Shown here piece after piece: positions 62,155 through 64,000 of a stretch of 64,000 bases of DNA (position 1 is the stretch's first letter; every line of letters starts with the position of its first letter). A program made the position numbers and the translations under genes. This stretch comes from Citricoccus sp. K5 (GTDB lineage: Bacteria > Actinomycetota > Actinomycetes > Actinomycetales > Micrococcaceae). The stretch spans positions 2,631,406 through 2,695,405 of the forward strand of contig NZ_LR732817.1 of NCBI RefSeq assembly GCF_902506195.1, given 5' to 3'. The notes under the pieces are model-generated. The model was given only the letters and a program-made list of their open reading frames with translations, did not search any database and was not told the DNA's origin.

Positions 62155-62844
62155 TCAATACCGAACAGTGCCGGGCAGTGCCAGCGAGGAGGGCGGCCCG
62201 CCTGCGAACGAATCGATGAGCAACTTGCCGCCGAAGGCACCCAGGACCACGCCGGTGATGCGGTCGATCACCGCCATCCCCCGCGTGTTGGCCAGCCACC
62301 GGCGGGCGTAGCCACCGCCGAGGATCAGGACCGCGAACCACGCCAGGGACAGCGCGCAGTGCACCCCGGCCAGCCCCGCACCCATGAGCAGCGGGGAGAC
62401 CCCGGGCGGGAGGAACTGCGGGATCGTGGCGATGCAGAAGACCCCCACCTTGGGATTGAGCAGGTTGGTACCGGCCCCCACCATCCATCCCTGCCACGGT
62501 GAGGCTGCTGCCGGGGGCGCCGCCGCGGTGCCCTCGATCGGATCATCGTCACGTCGGAAGGATTTCCAAAGCATCGAGGCGCCCAGCCAGATCATGTACC
62601 CGGCACCGGCGACGGTCAGCACCCGGTATGCCACCTCGGACGCCGTCAGCAGCGCCGAGATCCCCACGGCGGCCGCGATCCCCCAGACCATGGCCCCGGT
62701 GGCCACACCCGCAGCAGTCGCCCAGGCATAGGGACGGGTCCGGGTCAGGGAGGACCGCAGCACCAGGGCCGTGTCCAGGCCTGGGACCAGCGTCAGGAGG
62801 CCGGCCACCACGGCGAAGGCCAGCACGGCATCGAGGATCGTCAT
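62155..62844 (-). CDS. LysE family translocator
   Basis: 229 residues, six helices, with the LysE signature LTLVPGLDTALVLRSSLTRTRPYAWATAAGVATGAM near the N-terminus and AGAGYMIWLGASML. Exports amino acids or related small molecules. A TAATCT -10 overlapping the end of the upstream tetR gene lies 6 nt before ATG 62844, so it has its own leaderless start in addition to read-through from tetR. Confidence 0.88.
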   Translation of the reverse strand: MTILDAVLAFAVVAGLLTLVPGLDTALVLRSSLTRTRPYAWATAAGVATGAMVWGIAAAVGISALLTASEVAYRVLTVAGAGYMIWLGASMLWKSFRRDDDPIEGTAAAPPAAASPWQGWMVGAGTNLLNPKVGVFCIATIPQFLPPGVSPLLMGAGLAGVHCALSLAWFAVLILGGGYARRWLANTRGMAVIDRITGVVLGAFGGKLLIDSFAGGPPSSLALPGTVRY

Positions 62845-62853
62845 CAGCCCAGA

Positions 62854-63702
62854 TTACGGTGAGTTCGACTCCAGCGCCTCGCGGACCCGGCGCAGCACCT
62901 CGCCCGAGGGCATCGTCGTGGGAAAGCTCGCGACCACCACCTGGCCGGGTGCGAGGGCGGGGTCAGGAACCCGACCGGAGCCGTCGGCGAGGTCCGCGCC
63001 CGTTGCCGGGCCGGCGTCGTCCGCGGGGTGCGGCACACGTCCCGGGCCGGCCCCCGTCTCTGCATCCGCCGGGGAACCGACCCCGAAACGCAGCCGAACC
63101 AAGGCCAGCGCCCGGTCCAGCGCCTCCGCATAGCGCGCCGTGAGCTCGGCGGCCGCTTCCCTGTCACCGTGGCCACCACTGCCCCCGTCGCCACCGTTGC
63201 GGACGGCCTGGCGCAGGAAGTGGTTGTGGGTGGCCGTGACGAGGGCAGCGAACCCGATGGCGTCCACGGGCTCGAGGCCGGGCACGGTCCGGCGCAGATG
63301 CCCGGAGAAGAGCTGCTCGTAGCGGCGTTCCGTGACGATCTCGCGGTCACGCAGGGCCTGCACCCCGCCGACCACGGCGTAGCGGCGTCGCGCCAGCTCC
63401 AGGTCCTCGGACAGATGCGCGAAGACACGCTCCGAGGCGGCGCACACGGTGGTCCAGGGATCACTCGGCTGCTCGTCCATCCACGCGGCGAGTTCCTCGA
63501 TCAGCGGCGGGTGGTCCGCGAAGACCGCGTCCTCCTTGCCGCCGACCTGACGGAAGTACGTGGAACGGGACAGCCCGGCGGCACGCGCCAGGTCGTCCAC
63601 GCTGGTGGCCTCGAAGCCCCGCTCGCTGAAAAGCTCCACGGCGGCCTCGACCACCAGGGATCGGACCTCGACGGAGCGGGACTGCGCAGGTTCCAGAGTC
63701 AT
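62854..63702 (-). CDS. TetR family transcriptional regulator
   Basis: 282 residues. N-terminal HTH (about 12-60): VVEAAVELFSERGFEATSVDDLARAAGLSRSTYFRQVGGKEDAVF. A helical ligand domain runs to about 200. The C-terminal 80 residues are a Gly/Pro/Asp-rich tail of unknown role. TAGAGT lies 7 nt before ATG 63702 (leaderless); a longer in-frame start is unsupported. It precedes lysE by 9 bp on the same strand and is its likely regulator. Confidence 0.88.
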   Translation of the reverse strand: MTLEPAQSRSVEVRSLVVEAAVELFSERGFEATSVDDLARAAGLSRSTYFRQVGGKEDAVFADHPPLIEELAAWMDEQPSDPWTTVCAASERVFAHLSEDLELARRRYAVVGGVQALRDREIVTERRYEQLFSGHLRRTVPGLEPVDAIGFAALVTATHNHFLRQAVRNGGDGGSGGHGDREAAAELTARYAEALDRALALVRLRFGVGSPADAETGAGPGRVPHPADDAGPATGADLADGSGRVPDPALAPGQVVVASFPTTMPSGEVLRRVREALESNSP

Positions 63703-63783
63703 GCGCCCGACTCTATCCAGCCCCGCCCCACCCTCCCATCTGGAGGTCGAATTCGCACCGTTCTCGCCCATCACCGGCGTCTG

Positions 63784-64000
63784 TCAACCTGTTTGGAGCC
63801 AGTTCCGGTGTTGTTCGGGTTCTGGTCCCGGGTGATTGATGCCTGACCAGGCCGGTGGCATCGCGGTAGTCGGCACCCGATGTCGGTATCGGGCAGGGTG
63901 GGCCAGGTAGTAGGCCTGCTGAACGGTGTGGCGCCGGCGGTGGGCTTGGATCCAGGTCCCGTCGTGGAGTTGGTCCGGGGTGAACAGAGCGATTCCGCCA
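63784..64000 (-). CDS. IS3-family transposase, C-terminal fragment (insertion sequence end)
   Basis: The last 72 codons of a reverse-strand gene that continues past the right edge. The translation (GIALFTPDQLHDGTWIQAHRRR.. then AYYLAHPARYRHRVP and WSGINHP near the end) matches the C-terminal tail of IS3-family OrfB proteins, which follows the DDE integrase core. The stop is TGA at 63784-63786, about 80 bp before the tetR start. I cannot see a terminal inverted repeat or target duplication, and cannot tell whether the element is intact. Confidence 0.62.
   Translation of the reverse strand, partial: GGIALFTPDQLHDGTWIQAHRRRHTVQQAYYLAHPARYRHRVPTTAMPPAWSGINHPGPEPEQHRNWLQTG

Noticed and set aside
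1..64000. tRNA, rRNA, CRISPR, prophage or toxin-antitoxin loci
   Set aside because: No cloverleaf, rRNA stretch, spacer array, phage structural genes or recognisable TA pair was seen; this is by eye, and tRNAscan-SE plus a defence-system search would be decisive.

Overview
The window is high-GC DNA packed with tightly spaced genes and many 4-nt start/stop overlaps. It reads as chromosome of an actinobacterium, most likely Micrococcaceae (Micrococcus/Citricoccus/Kocuria/Arthrobacter relatives). The grounds are a Ku with a Lys/Ala/Ser-rich tail next to a three-domain LigD, a SAM-I/IV-type riboswitch, many GTG/TTG starts, and many start codons placed 6-7 nt behind a TANNNT -10 box (leaderless mRNAs). 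The genus cannot be fixed from sequence reading alone. I see no rRNA, tRNA, CRISPR array or prophage; the only mobile DNA is the end of an IS3-like transposase at the right edge.

Layout. 1-2.5 kb: a truncated membrane protein, HU, and an rpmB-rpmG-rpsN operon of zinc-free ribosomal protein paralogs, with a weakly cobalamin-riboswitch-like stretch behind it. 2.5-10.3 kb: MarR regulator, class III aminotransferase, then an NHEJ island (DUF6328 membrane protein, LigD, Ku, topoisomerase IB, Rho-N/SAP-like protein). 10.4-17.7 kb: a 5-oxoproline (pyroglutamate) regulon. It holds a YcsG-type NRAMP-like permease and a YcsI-type putative D-glutamate cyclase on +, and PxpA, a PxpB-PxpC fusion, a biotin carboxylase-BCCP and a GntR/FCD repressor on -; both ends carry the same ATTGTT-N-AACAAT operator. 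17.8-23.9 kb: alcohol dehydrogenase, FMN 2-hydroxy-acid oxidase, a glutathionyl-hydroquinone-reductase-like protein, metallo-beta-lactamase-fold hydrolase, SDR and universal stress protein.

23.9-31.4 kb: a phosphonate cluster with GntR/HutC regulator, FAD oxidoreductase (TIGR03364 type), PhnD lipoprotein, PhnC, fused PhnE1-PhnE2, a phosphonatase-like HAD hydrolase retaining the Schiff-base lysine, and a TIGR03366-type dehydrogenase. No PhnW transaminase is present, so the FAD enzyme probably makes the aldehyde that the HAD enzyme cleaves. 31.4-41.9 kb: MscS channel, hisD, SAM-riboswitch-controlled flavin reductase, S4 RNA-binding protein, cold-shock protein with long leader, aldo/keto reductase, a PT-rich surface protein, a small acidic protein and two MFS exporters.

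42-64 kb is catabolic and transport DNA under dedicated regulators. An IclR controls an MFS gene (same strand) and probably a divergent SBP plus ACMSD-like decarboxylase. An M20 amidohydrolase is coupled to two membrane proteins (one DUF5058), with a duplicated Lrp-type regulator divergent. Then come DUF3237, an MHS transporter with LysR, a GltS-like FMN protein and a thioesterase. Next, an IclR lies divergent from a MatC-like carrier, a family III CoA-transferase and a YgfG-like crotonase across two overlapping perfect palindromes. I read that last set as a candidate malonate/methylmalonate-type uptake, CoA-activation and decarboxylation route. It is followed by a glutaryl-CoA-dehydrogenase-like enzyme, a LysE exporter with TetR, and the IS fragment.
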